DNA from: an uncultured Lacticaseibacillus sp.
GTDB lineage: Bacteria; Bacillota; Bacilli; Lactobacillales; Lactobacillaceae
Reading direction: 5' to 3'
Assembly (NCBI GenBank): GCA_934293835.1
Contig: CAKQZO010000102.1
Location: 1 to 6,211 of the forward strand
Length of the DNA: 6,211 bases
This document shows positions 1 to 6,205 of the stretch, in pieces (the first letter of the stretch is position 1; every line of letters starts with the position of its first letter). The notes under the pieces are model-generated. The model was given only the letters and a program-made list of their open reading frames with translations. It was not told where the DNA came from and made no database searches. A program made the translations under genes and the position numbers.

Positions 1-107
1 CTGGACGGAGCAAGCTTGCTTGCGCAGTCCAGTGTGCCGTTAGGCCTAGCCCGTTGGTCACGCGCAGCTCGACGAAAAACCCAGAGCGGAGCGCGGCCGC
101 ACTTAGG
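1..107. repeat. Structured intergenic repeat, copy 1 (126-bp period)
   Basis: This is the first of two tandem non-coding copies, aligned without gaps to 127-233 (94 of 107 positions identical by eye). It can form two hairpins. Hairpin A pairs 1-6 with 27-32 and 10-14 with 19-23, with a CTTG loop (15-18) and a symmetric 3x3 internal loop (GGA at 7-9, GCA at 24-26). Hairpin B pairs 61-65 with 91-95 and 67-70 with 84-87 around a 13-base A-rich loop (71-83), with GGA (88-90) again unpaired. Palindromic TAGGCCTA (41-48) and GCGGCCGC (93-100) also lie in the unit. Because base 1 is already paired, the element may extend left of the window. I do not recognise a named repeat family. The strand on which it would act is unknown. 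Confidence 0.75.
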
Positions 108-126
108 GCGTAGCGTAACGAGCGCG

Positions 127-233
127 AGCAACGGAGCGAACTTGTTCGCGCAGTTGATTGTGCCGTTAGGCCTAGCCCGTTGGTCACGCGTAGCTCGACG
201 AAAAACCCAGAGCGAAGCGCGGCCGCACTTAGG
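127..233. repeat. Structured intergenic repeat, copy 2 (126-bp period)
   Basis: This is the second copy of the element. Hairpin A is rebuilt from different bases: 129-132 pair with 153-156, and 136-140 pair with 145-149, around the same CTTG loop (141-144) and the same GGA/GCA internal loop. Hairpin B pairs 187-191 with 217-221 (one G-T wobble) and 193-196 with 210-213, around an identical 13-base loop (197-209). The stretch between the hairpins (159-190) is identical to copy 1. The copy ends in TTAGGCCTAGC (229-239), which also occurs inside the unit at 166-176, so the unit boundary is itself a short repeat. A degenerate remnant of hairpin A may follow at about 249-274. Confidence 0.75.
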
Positions 234-305
234 CCTAGCGTATTGCGCCACGCAGCTTGCCGATTGCGCAGTGCAAAACCGACCACCAAGATTACTAATT
301 TGTGA

Positions 306-335
306 TTAGCGAATGTTTGTTCGCTGTGATAGAAT
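306..335 (+). promoter_or_regulatory. SOS-regulated extended -10 promoter for uvrBA
   Basis: The -10 hexamer TAGAAT (330-335) differs from TATAAT at one position and is preceded by TGA (327-329), giving an extended -10 (TGn). The -35 region (about 306-312, TTAGCG or TAGCGA) is poor, as is common for extended -10 promoters. Transcription should start near 341-343, giving a leader of about 140 bases before uvrB. I saw no better promoter between here and the gene. Confidence 0.7.
310..323. promoter_or_regulatory. LexA (DinR) SOS box of uvrBA
   Basis: The sequence CGAAT-GTTT-GTTCG matches the Bacillota LexA/DinR operator CGAAC-N4-GTTCG at every half-site position except one (T for C at 314). The flanks extend the dyad to GCGAA...TTCGC. 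It lies just upstream of the -10 element at 330-335, across the -35 and spacer, so bound LexA would block RNA polymerase. uvrBA is a classical SOS operon, so the location fits known biology. Binding itself is inferred. Confidence 0.85.
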
Positions 336-346
336 AGAAGCGTTAT

Positions 347-374
347 AAGTTGGAATTAACGTTCCGACTTTTTT
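347..374 (+). terminator. Hairpin with T-tract at the extreme 5' end of the uvrB leader
   Basis: Arms 347-355 and 362-370 form a 9-bp stem (one G-T wobble) with a 6-base loop, followed by six T's (369-374, overlapping the stem foot). This is the form of a weak intrinsic terminator on the + strand. It begins only about 5 bases after the predicted transcription start. It is therefore either the end of a transcript entering from the left, or a 5'-protecting hairpin of the uvrBA message. The stem is A/T-rich, so termination is probably inefficient. Confidence 0.5.
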
Positions 375-403
375 GTTGGCCGTTGAGCTTGGATTTGTGG
401 CTA

Positions 404-428
404 CCACTTCGCCATCTTGTCGAAGTGG
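404..428 (+). other. Leader stem-loop 2 upstream of uvrB
   Basis: CCACTTCG (404-411) and CGAAGTGG (421-428) form a perfect 8-bp stem with a 9-base loop. No T-run follows, so it is not a terminator itself. It lies directly next to the next hairpin (432-455), and its last base (428) can also join an alternative pairing with 447. It is probably part of a structured 5' leader. Confidence 0.6.
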
Positions 429-447
429 GGTATCGCCTCAGATACTC
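428..447 (+). promoter_or_regulatory. Alternative (antiterminator-like) pairing in the uvrB leader
   Basis: GGGTATC (428-434) can pair with GATACTC (441-447) around the loop GCCTCA, giving 7 bp with one G-T wobble. This uses bases 432-434 of the 5' arm of the terminator-like stem and exposes the rest in the loop, so the two folds exclude each other. The arrangement resembles an attenuator switch, but no ligand, leader peptide or known riboswitch motif is visible. Confidence 0.3.
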
Positions 448-462
448 GAGGCGATGATTTTT
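432..462 (+). terminator. Terminator-like hairpin immediately upstream of the uvrB RBS
   Basis: ATCGCCTC (432-439) and GAGGCGAT (448-455) form a perfect, GC-rich 8-bp stem with an 8-base loop. Five T's follow (458-462) after a GA spacer. The shape is that of an intrinsic terminator, yet it ends only 5 bases before the AGGAGG of uvrB (468-473) and lies downstream of the only visible promoter. It could attenuate uvrBA, end a short RNA made from the SOS promoter, or modulate translation. The short, slightly displaced T-run makes efficient termination uncertain. Confidence 0.5.
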
Positions 463-481
463 GTCATAGGAGGACGCTTGA

Positions 482-2494
482 ATGATTGAACGTATGCCAG
501 ATAAGAAGTTTGAACTGGTTTCGCCGTATCAGCCGGCCGGGGACCAGCCTCAGGCCATCGAGAAGCTGACGCAAGGCTTCTTGAATGGCGAGAAAGAAGA
601 GATCTTGCTCGGTGCAACCGGGACGGGGAAGACGTTCACGATGAGTAATGTCATCGCCAACCTCAACAAGCCGACGCTGATCTTGTCGCACAACAAGACG
701 CTGGCAGGGCAGCTGTACGGTGAGTTCAAGGAGTTCTTCCCGCACAACGCGGTGGAGTATTTCGTTTCTTACTATGATTACTACCAGCCAGAAGCGTATG
801 TGCCGAGCTCGGATACTTATATCGAAAAGGATTCCGCGATCAACGACGAAATCGATAAGCTCCGGCATTCAGCCACCAGCGCCTTGCTGGAGCGCAACGA
901 TGTGATCGTGGTCGCCTCGGTGTCGTCGATCTTCGGCTTGGGGTCACCAACAGAATATCGCGACCACGTCTTGAGCTTGCGGGTGGGGATGGAGATCGAT
1001 CGCAACACGCTGTTGCGCCAGCTGGTCGACATCCAGTTCGATCGCAACGACATTGATTTTCAGCGCGGGCGTTTTCGGGTGCGTGGCGATGTGGTCGAGA
1101 TCTTCCCGGCGAGCCGCGATGACCACGCGATTCGCGTCGAGTTCTTCGGTGATGAGATCGATCGCATTACGGAAGTCGATGCCTTGACCGGCGAGATCGT
1201 CGGTAGTCGCCAGCACGTGTCGATTTTCCCGGCGACCCACTTCATGACCTCCGATGACCAGCTGGAAGAAGGGATTCGCCGCATCTCTGCCGAACTCGAT
1301 GAACGACTGGCGGAGTTGCGTGACGAAGGCAAGCTGCTGGAGGCCCAGCGGCTGGAACAGCGCACGAATTACGACCTTGAGATGCTCAAGGAGATGGGGT
1401 ACACCAACGGGATCGAAAACTATTCGCGGCACATGGAAGGGCGTAAGCAAGGCGAACCACCGTTCACGCTGTTAGACTTTTTCCCCAAAGACTTCAACAT
1501 CATGGTCGACGAAAGCCATGTCACGATGCCGCAGGTGCGGGGGATGTATAACGGCGACCGGGCGCGGAAGCAGACACTGATCGATTATGGCTTCCGGTTA
1601 CCGTCTGCCTTGGACAACCGGCCGCTGATGCTGCACGAATTCGAGCAACACGTCAATCGCATCTTGTATGTCTCGGCGACCCCGGGACCATACGAGCTGG
1701 AGCGCGTGCCTGATAAGGACGTTGCCGAGCAGATCATTCGGCCGACCGGCTTGCTTGATCCGCTCATCGAGGTGCGGCCAATCATGGGGCAGATCGATGA
1801 TCTCGTGTCGGAAATCAATGACCGCATCGAAAAACACGAGCGTGTCTTCGTGACGACGCTGACAAAGAAGATGGCCGAGGACCTGACGGATTACCTCAAA
1901 GAGATGGGCATCCACGTCCGCTACTTGCATTCCGATGTGAAGACGCTGGAGCGGACGCAGATCATCCGCGACTTGCGCCTCGGCAAGTTCGATGTGCTGA
2001 TTGGGATCAACCTGTTGCGTGAAGGGATCGATGTGCCGGAAGTCTCCTTGATCGCGATTCTTGATGCCGACAAGGAAGGCTTCTTGCGCGCCGAGCGCTC
2101 GCTGATTCAGACGATTGGCCGGGCGTCGCGTAACAGCCACGGAAAAGTTATCATGTATGCGGACAAGATGACTGATTCGATGAACGCCGCGATTACCGAA
2201 ACCAAGCGGCGGCGGGCGATTCAAGAGCAGTTCAACCAGGAACACGGGATCACCCCGAAGACGATCATCAAGCCGATTCGCGACGCGATCACAAGCGTCG
2301 ATACCAGCGATGTGAAGGCCGGCGACAAGGATAAGAGCTTTGCGGAAGTCGACCTGGCTGACATGACGAAAAAAGAGCGCCAACAGCTGGTGGCGAACCT
2401 TGAAGGCCAGATGCAAGCGGCAGCCAAGAAGCTCGATTTTGAGCAGGCGGCGACCTTGCGCGATACAATACTTGAGTTGAAAGCGGAGATGTGA
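482..2494 (+). CDS. uvrB: UvrABC excinuclease subunit B (UvrB)
   Basis: This is the ATP-dependent damage-verification subunit of cytoplasmic nucleotide excision repair. It is loaded by UvrA, probes one strand with its beta-hairpin, and recruits UvrC for dual incision. The protein is 670 residues, normal for the family. Visible motifs are Walker A GATGTGKT (44-51), the aromatic beta-hairpin rich in Tyr (about 93-117, [12 protein letters not shown]), the DESH Walker B (343-346), SAT (398-400), helicase motif [10 protein letters not shown] (543-550), and a C-terminal UVR domain (about 630-665) that contacts UvrC. The UvrA-binding domain should lie near 157-250. Start choice: ATG 482 is 8 bases after AGGAGG (468-473); the in-frame ATG at 494 is too far from it. 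Expression is probably LexA-controlled, and the gene is cotranscribed with uvrA. All key motifs are intact and there is no frameshift. Confidence 0.98.
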   Translation: MIERMPDKKFELVSPYQPAGDQPQAIEKLTQGFLNGEKEEILLGATGTGKTFTMSNVIANLNKPTLILSHNKTLAGQLYGEFKEFFPHNAVEYFVSYYDYYQPEAYVPSSDTYIEKDSAINDEIDKLRHSATSALLERNDVIVVASVSSIFGLGSPTEYRDHVLSLRVGMEIDRNTLLRQLVDIQFDRNDIDFQRGRFRVRGDVVEIFPASRDDHAIRVEFFGDEIDRITEVDALTGEIVGSRQHVSIFPATHFMTSDDQLEEGIRRISAELDERLAELRDEGKLLEAQRLEQRTNYDLEMLKEMGYTNGIENYSRHMEGRKQGEPPFTLLDFFPKDFNIMVDESHVTMPQVRGMYNGDRARKQTLIDYGFRLPSALDNRPLMLHEFEQHVNRILYVSATPGPYELERVPDKDVAEQIIRPTGLLDPLIEVRPIMGQIDDLVSEINDRIEKHERVFVTTLTKKMAEDLTDYLKEMGIHVRYLHSDVKTLERTQIIRDLRLGKFDVLIGINLLREGIDVPEVSLIAILDADKEGFLRAERSLIQTIGRASRNSHGKVIMYADKMTDSMNAAITETKRRRAIQEQFNQEHGITPKTIIKPIRDAITSVDTSDVKAGDKDKSFAEVDLADMTKKERQQLVANLEGQMQAAAKKLDFEQAATLRDTILELKAEM

Positions 2495-2500
2495 TTATTT

Positions 2501-5359
2501 TTGGCAAATGATAAGATTGTGATTCACGGCGCGCGTGCGCATAACCTCAAAGATATCGACGTGACGATTCCGCGGAACAAGCTCGTCGTGATGACCGGCC
2601 TGTCGGGTTCCGGCAAGTCGAGCCTGGCGTTCGACACCTTGTATGCGGAAGGCCAGCGGCGCTATGTCGAAAGCCTGTCGGCCTACGCCCGCCAGTTTCT
2701 CGGGCAGATGGATAAGCCTGATGTCGACTCGATCGACGGGTTGAGCCCGGCGATCTCCATCGATCAGAAAACGACGAGCAAAAATCCCCGTTCGACGGTC
2801 GGTACGGTGACTGAGATCAACGACTACCTGCGGCTGCTTTGGGCGCGGGTCGGGAAGCCGATCTGTCCCAACGACGGCACGCCGATCACGAGCCAAAGCG
2901 TCGAGCAGATGGTCAACCGGGTGCAGAAGCTCCCCGAGCGCACCCGCATTCAGATCCTCAGCCCGATCGTGCGCCACAAGAAAGGCGCGCACAAGAAGGT
3001 GTTGGAGAAGATCGTGCGCGAAGGCTATGTCCGCATGCGTGTCGACGGAGAGGTCATGGACGCCGTTGCCGACTTCGAGATGGACAAGAACAAGAACCAC
3101 GATATCGACATTGTGATTGATCGCATCGTGGTTAAGCCTGACGACTCCGACAACCGTAGCCGGCTGTTCGATTCCTTCGAAGCGGCCTTGCGCTTGAGTG
3201 AAGGCTACGCTACCGTCGATGTGATCGGCGGCGAGCCGTTGGTGTTCTCGGAGCATTTTGCCTGTCCGATCTGCGGGTTCACGATCGGCGTGCTGGAACC
3301 GCGGCTGTTTTCGTTCAACGCGCCGTTTGGTGCCTGCGAGGAATGTGATGGGCTGGGGATGAAGCTCGATGTCGATGTCGATTTGGTGATTCCAGACCCG
3401 ACCTTGACGATCGACCAAGGGGCGGTTGCGCCTTGGAGTTCGGCGACGGCCAACTACTACCCGTCGATGTTGCGCCAGGCGTGTGATGCGTTCGGGGTGC
3501 CACGCGATAAGCCGTGGCAGGACCTTAGCAAGGCCCAACAAGAACTCGTGCTGCATGGTAGCAAAGGCAAGGAGTTTCATTTTCACGCCGACAGCGATTT
3601 TGGTGTGCGCGATGTCGACGCGCCTTTTGAAGGGGTGATGAACAACGTCGAGCGTCGTTATCACTCCAACAACTATGCGTTCGGCTCCGATCAGATGCGC
3701 CAATACATGACTGCCTTGACCTGCCCGGTGTGCCACGGCAAGCGCCTCAACCGGCAGGCGTTGGCGGTGAAGGTGCAGGGTAAGGACATCGCCGAGGCCA
3801 GTAATTTGGCGATCAAAGACGCGCTGCCGTTCTTCCAAAGCATCGAACTGAGCGCTGGCAAGCAGATTATCGCTCAGCCGATCGTCAAGGAAGTCGATGA
3901 TCGCCTGACGTTTTTGGAAAACGTCGGGTTGGATTATCTGACCCTGAGCCGTAGCGCCGGCACGCTGTCAGGCGGTGAGGCCCAGCGGATTCGGCTGGCG
4001 ACGCAGATCGGCGCCAACCTCAGCGGGGTGTTGTATATCCTCGACGAACCGTCGATCGGCTTGCATCAGCGGGATAACGACCGTCTGATTCGTAGCCTGA
4101 AGAAGATGCGCGACCTTGGCAACACGCTGATCGTCGTTGAGCACGATGAAGACACGATGCTGGCGGCTGATTATCTGATCGATGTCGGCCCTGGTGCCGG
4201 TGATAACGGCGGGCACATCATGGCCGCAGGGACCCCGAAGCAGGTGATGCGCTCGCGCAAGTCGCTGACCGGCCAGTACCTGTCCGGCAAGAAGTTCATT
4301 CCGGTGCCGACGACGCGGCGAGAGGGTAACGGCAAGGCGATTCGCATCACCGGTGCGGCCGATCATAACCTCAAGCAGATCGATGTTGATTTTCCGCTGG
4401 GTAAATTCATCGCGGTCACCGGGGTTTCCGGTTCCGGCAAGTCGACGCTGGTCAATTCGATCCTGCGCCGTGCGCTGGCGCAAAAGCTTTACCGTAACTC
4501 GAACAAGCCCGGCAAGTTCAAGCGGCTGTTGGGCTGGGAGAACATCGAGAAGCTGGTCGATATCGACCAAAGCCCGATCGGCCGCACGCCACGCTCGAAT
4601 CCGGCGACCTATACCGGTGTCTTCAATGATATCAGAGCACTGTTCGCCCAGACGAACGAAGCTAAGTTGCGCGGCTATTCGCAGGGCCGGTTCTCGTTCA
4701 ACGTCAAAGGCGGACGCTGTGAGAATTGTAAAGGCGATGGGATCATCAAGATTGAGATGAACTTTTTGCCTGATGTCTATGTCCCGTGCGAGGTCTGCCA
4801 CGGCAAGCGGTACAACTCCGAAACGCTGGAGGTGACCTACAAGGGCAAGAGCATCGCCGATGTCTTGGACATGACGATCGAAGAGGCCGTTCAGTTCTTC
4901 GCCCCGATTCCTAAGATCGCCCGCAAGTTGCAGACGATCATCGACGTTGGCCTGGGCTATGTGACGATGGGCCAAAGCGCCACGACGCTGTCCGGTGGTG
5001 AAGCGCAGCGGATGAAGTTGGCGTCTGAGTTGCAGAAGCTGTCGACCGGTAAGAACTTCTACATCCTCGACGAGCCGACCACCGGGTTGCATGTCGATGA
5101 TATCGGCCGGCTGTTGCAGGTGTTGCAACGCCTGGTCGATGAAGGCAATACGGTCTTGGTGATCGAACATAACCTCGATGTCATCAAGACAGCCGACTGG
5201 GTGATCGACCTCGGCCCAGAAGGCGGCGATGGTGGCGGTCAAGTGATCGCGACCGGCACTCCAGAGGAGATCGCGGCAGTCAAGGCCAGCTACACCGGCC
5301 AATACTTGCGGCCAATCCTCGAACGTGATAAGGCGCGCATGGCGTCAGCCAAAGCGTGA
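2501..5359 (+). CDS. uvrA: UvrABC excinuclease subunit A (UvrA)
   Basis: This is the damage-sensing ATPase that dimerises, scans DNA and delivers UvrB. The 952 residues match the usual length (about 940-960). There are two ABC ATPase halves: Walker [10 protein letters not shown] (33-41) and GVSGSGKST (641-649), signatures [12 protein letters not shown] (489-500) and [12 protein letters not shown] (830-841), and Walker B LDEPSIG (514-520) and LDEPTTG (856-862). Cysteine pairs fit zinc modules: C255/C258 with C279/C282, and C740/C743 with C763/C766; a further CPVC is at 408-411. The start is TTG 2501. The only other nearby in-frame start is GTG 2519, which would remove the conserved MANDKI start, and uvrB's stop at 2492 blocks any upstream start. 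A modest GGAG (2485-2488) lies 12 bases before it, suggesting translation coupled to uvrB. Two consecutive TGA stops (5357-5362) end the gene. Confidence 0.98.
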   Translation: MANDKIVIHGARAHNLKDIDVTIPRNKLVVMTGLSGSGKSSLAFDTLYAEGQRRYVESLSAYARQFLGQMDKPDVDSIDGLSPAISIDQKTTSKNPRSTVGTVTEINDYLRLLWARVGKPICPNDGTPITSQSVEQMVNRVQKLPERTRIQILSPIVRHKKGAHKKVLEKIVREGYVRMRVDGEVMDAVADFEMDKNKNHDIDIVIDRIVVKPDDSDNRSRLFDSFEAALRLSEGYATVDVIGGEPLVFSEHFACPICGFTIGVLEPRLFSFNAPFGACEECDGLGMKLDVDVDLVIPDPTLTIDQGAVAPWSSATANYYPSMLRQACDAFGVPRDKPWQDLSKAQQELVLHGSKGKEFHFHADSDFGVRDVDAPFEGVMNNVERRYHSNNYAFGSDQMRQYMTALTCPVCHGKRLNRQALAVKVQGKDIAEASNLAIKDALPFFQSIELSAGKQIIAQPIVKEVDDRLTFLENVGLDYLTLSRSAGTLSGGEAQRIRLATQIGANLSGVLYILDEPSIGLHQRDNDRLIRSLKKMRDLGNTLIVVEHDEDTMLAADYLIDVGPGAGDNGGHIMAAGTPKQVMRSRKSLTGQYLSGKKFIPVPTTRREGNGKAIRITGAADHNLKQIDVDFPLGKFIAVTGVSGSGKSTLVNSILRRALAQKLYRNSNKPGKFKRLLGWENIEKLVDIDQSPIGRTPRSNPATYTGVFNDIRALFAQTNEAKLRGYSQGRFSFNVKGGRCENCKGDGIIKIEMNFLPDVYVPCEVCHGKRYNSETLEVTYKGKSIADVLDMTIEEAVQFFAPIPKIARKLQTIIDVGLGYVTMGQSATTLSGGEAQRMKLASELQKLSTGKNFYILDEPTTGLHVDDIGRLLQVLQRLVDEGNTVLVIEHNLDVIKTADWVIDLGPEGGDGGGQVIATGTPEEIAAVKASYTGQYLRPILERDKARMASAKA

Positions 5360-5366
5360 TGAACTG

Positions 5367-5416
5367 AAAAGCAGCACGGTCCTCTGCATCGGTGAAGGCC
5401 GGGCTGTTTTTATTTT
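5367..5416 (+). terminator. Intrinsic terminator after uvrA
   Basis: CAGC (5372-5375), CGG (5377-5379) and CCT (5381-5383) pair in order with GCTG (5403-5406), CCG (5399-5401) and AGG (5396-5398). One A/G mismatch and a bulged T interrupt the stem, and the loop is about 12 bases. TTTTTATTTT follows (5407-5416). An A-run (5367-5370) faces the T-run and can extend the stem. It should end most uvrBA transcripts before the next gene; some read-through is plausible because of the interruptions. Confidence 0.75.
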
Positions 5417-5449
5417 GCTCGTTTGCCGCCTTTGCTTATGAGATTCTGA

Positions 5450-5479
5450 TTCGTTTTGGGCGAGCGTTTCGGGTACAAT
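5450..5479 (+). promoter_or_regulatory. Promoter of the DUF308 membrane protein gene
   Basis: TACAAT (5474-5479) is a one-mismatch -10 hexamer. The -35 region is weak; TTCGTT (5450-5455) at 18-bp spacing is the best candidate. Transcription would start near 5486, about 20 bases before the ATG and downstream of the uvrA terminator. I see no LexA box here, so the gene is probably expressed independently of uvrBA. Confidence 0.6.
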
Positions 5480-5491
5480 GGTTAGGAAAAC

Positions 5492-5498
5492 AGGAAAG
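5492..5498 (+). promoter_or_regulatory. Ribosome binding site that sets the DUF308 gene start
   Basis: AGGAAAG ends 7 bases before ATG 5506, ideal spacing. A second purine run, AGGGA (5500-5504), sits 4 bases before the adjacent ATG 5509. These sites argue against the longer reading from GTG 5392, which would begin inside the uvrA terminator hairpin and run through the promoter. Confidence 0.7.
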
Positions 5499-5505
5499 TA
5501 GGGAT

Positions 5506-6051
5506 ATGATGTTTAATCAACGTACCAGAATGGGTTTTGACTGGGGTGAGTTCATCACCGGGCTTGCGCTGTTGATCGGTGCGGTTGTGATGTGGCGCAA
5601 TCCAGGCGCGACGCTCTTGACGCTGAGTTTCATTTTCGCCATCATCGCCATCATCCGGGGGGTCGCGACGCTGGCGGCGTTCTCCAAGTTGCACGAGTTG
5701 ACGGGCGGTCTGGCTTGGGTGTCTGGGCTTGCCGGGGTGTTAGACATCGTGGTCGGGGTCTTGTTCTTGTTCAACCTTGAAACCGCGGTGTTGGCGATCG
5801 CCTACTTCTTCGCGGCTTGGTTCTTGATCGATAGCATCGCCAACTTGCTGAACGCGGGGCACCTACGGCAGGCGGGGATGGGCTGGTTCGTCGTCAACAT
5901 CGTCTTAGATGTGTTGTCGATCCTGATCGGCTTGTTGTTCATTATGCAGCCGGTGACCTCCGCAGTCGGCATCGTAACGCTGTTAGCGATGTTCTTCTTC
6001 ATCTGGGGCATCAATGCGATCGTCACCGCCTTTGCGCGGCGCAGTATCTAG
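5506..6051 (+). CDS. DUF308/HdeD-family six-helix membrane protein
   Basis: This is a 181-residue, strongly hydrophobic integral membrane protein with six predicted helices (about residues 16-30, 35-59, 69-90, 94-115, 127-147 and 151-176). They fall into three two-helix units, the pattern of DUF308/HdeD proteins. Length fits the family. There is no cleavable signal peptide; the short N-terminus (MMFNQRTRMGFDWGEF) and the C-terminal ARRS are positively charged and probably cytoplasmic. In E. coli, HdeD is linked to acid resistance, but the molecular function of the family is unknown and Gram-positive members are mostly uncharacterised. Start: ATG 5506 (or the adjacent 5509) follows AGGAAAG and a TACAAT promoter. 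The gene has its own promoter and terminator, so its place after uvrBA need not mean a repair role. A stress-related membrane role is only an inference from the family. Confidence 0.88.
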   Translation: MMFNQRTRMGFDWGEFITGLALLIGAVVMWRNPGATLLTLSFIFAIIAIIRGVATLAAFSKLHELTGGLAWVSGLAGVLDIVVGVLFLFNLETAVLAIAYFFAAWFLIDSIANLLNAGHLRQAGMGWFVVNIVLDVLSILIGLLFIMQPVTSAVGIVTLLAMFFFIWGINAIVTAFARRSI

Positions 6052-6059
6052 AATTAATC

Positions 6060-6099
6060 CGGTGGGACTGTGACCAAAGGTCATAATCCCACCGTTTTT
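6060..6099 (+). terminator. Strong intrinsic terminator of the DUF308 gene
   Basis: CGGTGGGA (6060-6067) pairs perfectly with TCCCACCG (6087-6094), and TGACC (6071-6075) pairs with GGTCA (6079-6083) around an AAA loop. The three bases between the stems nearly pair. Five T's follow (6095-6099). It begins 8 bases after the stop codon. Confidence 0.92.
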
Positions 6100-6104
6100 G
6101 TATT

Positions 6105-6153
6105 AGGGCAAGGAAACACGTTCTTTTAAGGACGTGTTTCCTTGCCCTGTTTT
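6105..6153 (+). terminator. Second long hairpin, tandem terminator or palindrome
   Basis: Arms 6105-6121 and 6132-6148 are perfectly complementary over 17 bp. Three more pairs (6122-6124 with 6129-6131, one wobble) leave a 4-base loop. A G and four T's follow (6149-6153), giving terminator form on the + strand. On the other strand no T-run follows the stem, so it is probably not bidirectional. It lies only 5 bases after the previous T-run. It may be a backup terminator shielding the next promoter. Confidence 0.7.
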
Positions 6154-6167
6154 GTGCCGTAAGCACC

Positions 6168-6198
6168 TTGCATATAGTGACACATAATATGCTATAAT
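6168..6198 (+). promoter_or_regulatory. Extended -10 promoter for the next gene
   Basis: A consensus TATAAT (6193-6198) is preceded by TGC (6190-6192), a strong extended -10. TTGCAT (6168-6173) could serve as -35, though the spacing of 19 bp is long. Start of transcription is expected near 6204-6206. The region is much more A/T-rich than the rest of the window. Confidence 0.75.
6170..6192. promoter_or_regulatory. Inverted repeat overlapping the promoter, possible operator
   Basis: GCATAT (6170-6175) and ATATGC (6187-6192) form a perfect 6-bp dyad with an 11-base spacer containing GTGACAC. It spans the -35 to the extended -10, a typical place for a repressor site. The binding protein cannot be named from this; autoregulation by a regulator encoded by the next gene is one possibility. 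Confidence 0.4.
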
Positions 6199-6205
6199 CG
6201 GCATC

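Noticed and set aside
137..148. CGAAC-TT-GTTCG in repeat copy 2 as a second LexA box.
   Set aside because: The half-sites are separated by 2 bases, not 4, so the geometry is wrong for LexA. Copy 1 has different bases at the same place, as expected for a hairpin stem and not an operator.
1..280. A CRISPR array.
   Set aside because: There are only two full units of about 107 bp with a 19-20-base gap, much longer than CRISPR repeats, no unique spacers and no cas genes.
16..309. A 97-codon open frame across the left-edge repeats.
   Set aside because: It stays open because the 126-bp period is a multiple of three and the repeat lacks stops in that frame. The start is TTG without a ribosome binding site, the product is low-complexity (Arg/Ala/Ser rich) and duplicated, and the substitutions follow hairpin pairing, not codon structure.
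2495..3838. A 447-codon minus-strand frame opposite the first half of uvrA.
   Set aside because: It has the same shadow pattern and overlaps an intact, highly conserved gene over its whole length.
3968..5302. A long open frame (444 codons) on the minus strand opposite uvrA.
   Set aside because: Long antisense frames are common opposite GC-rich genes. Its composition (rich in Arg, Asp, Leu, Gln and His) is typical of an antisense shadow, it matches no family I recognise, and uvrA is unambiguous.
5392..5505. A GTG start at 5392, adding 38 residues to the DUF308 protein.
   Set aside because: The extra stretch begins in the loop of the uvrA terminator and covers the TACAAT promoter and the AGGAAAG site. 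No ribosome binding site precedes GTG 5392, and 181 residues already match the family length.
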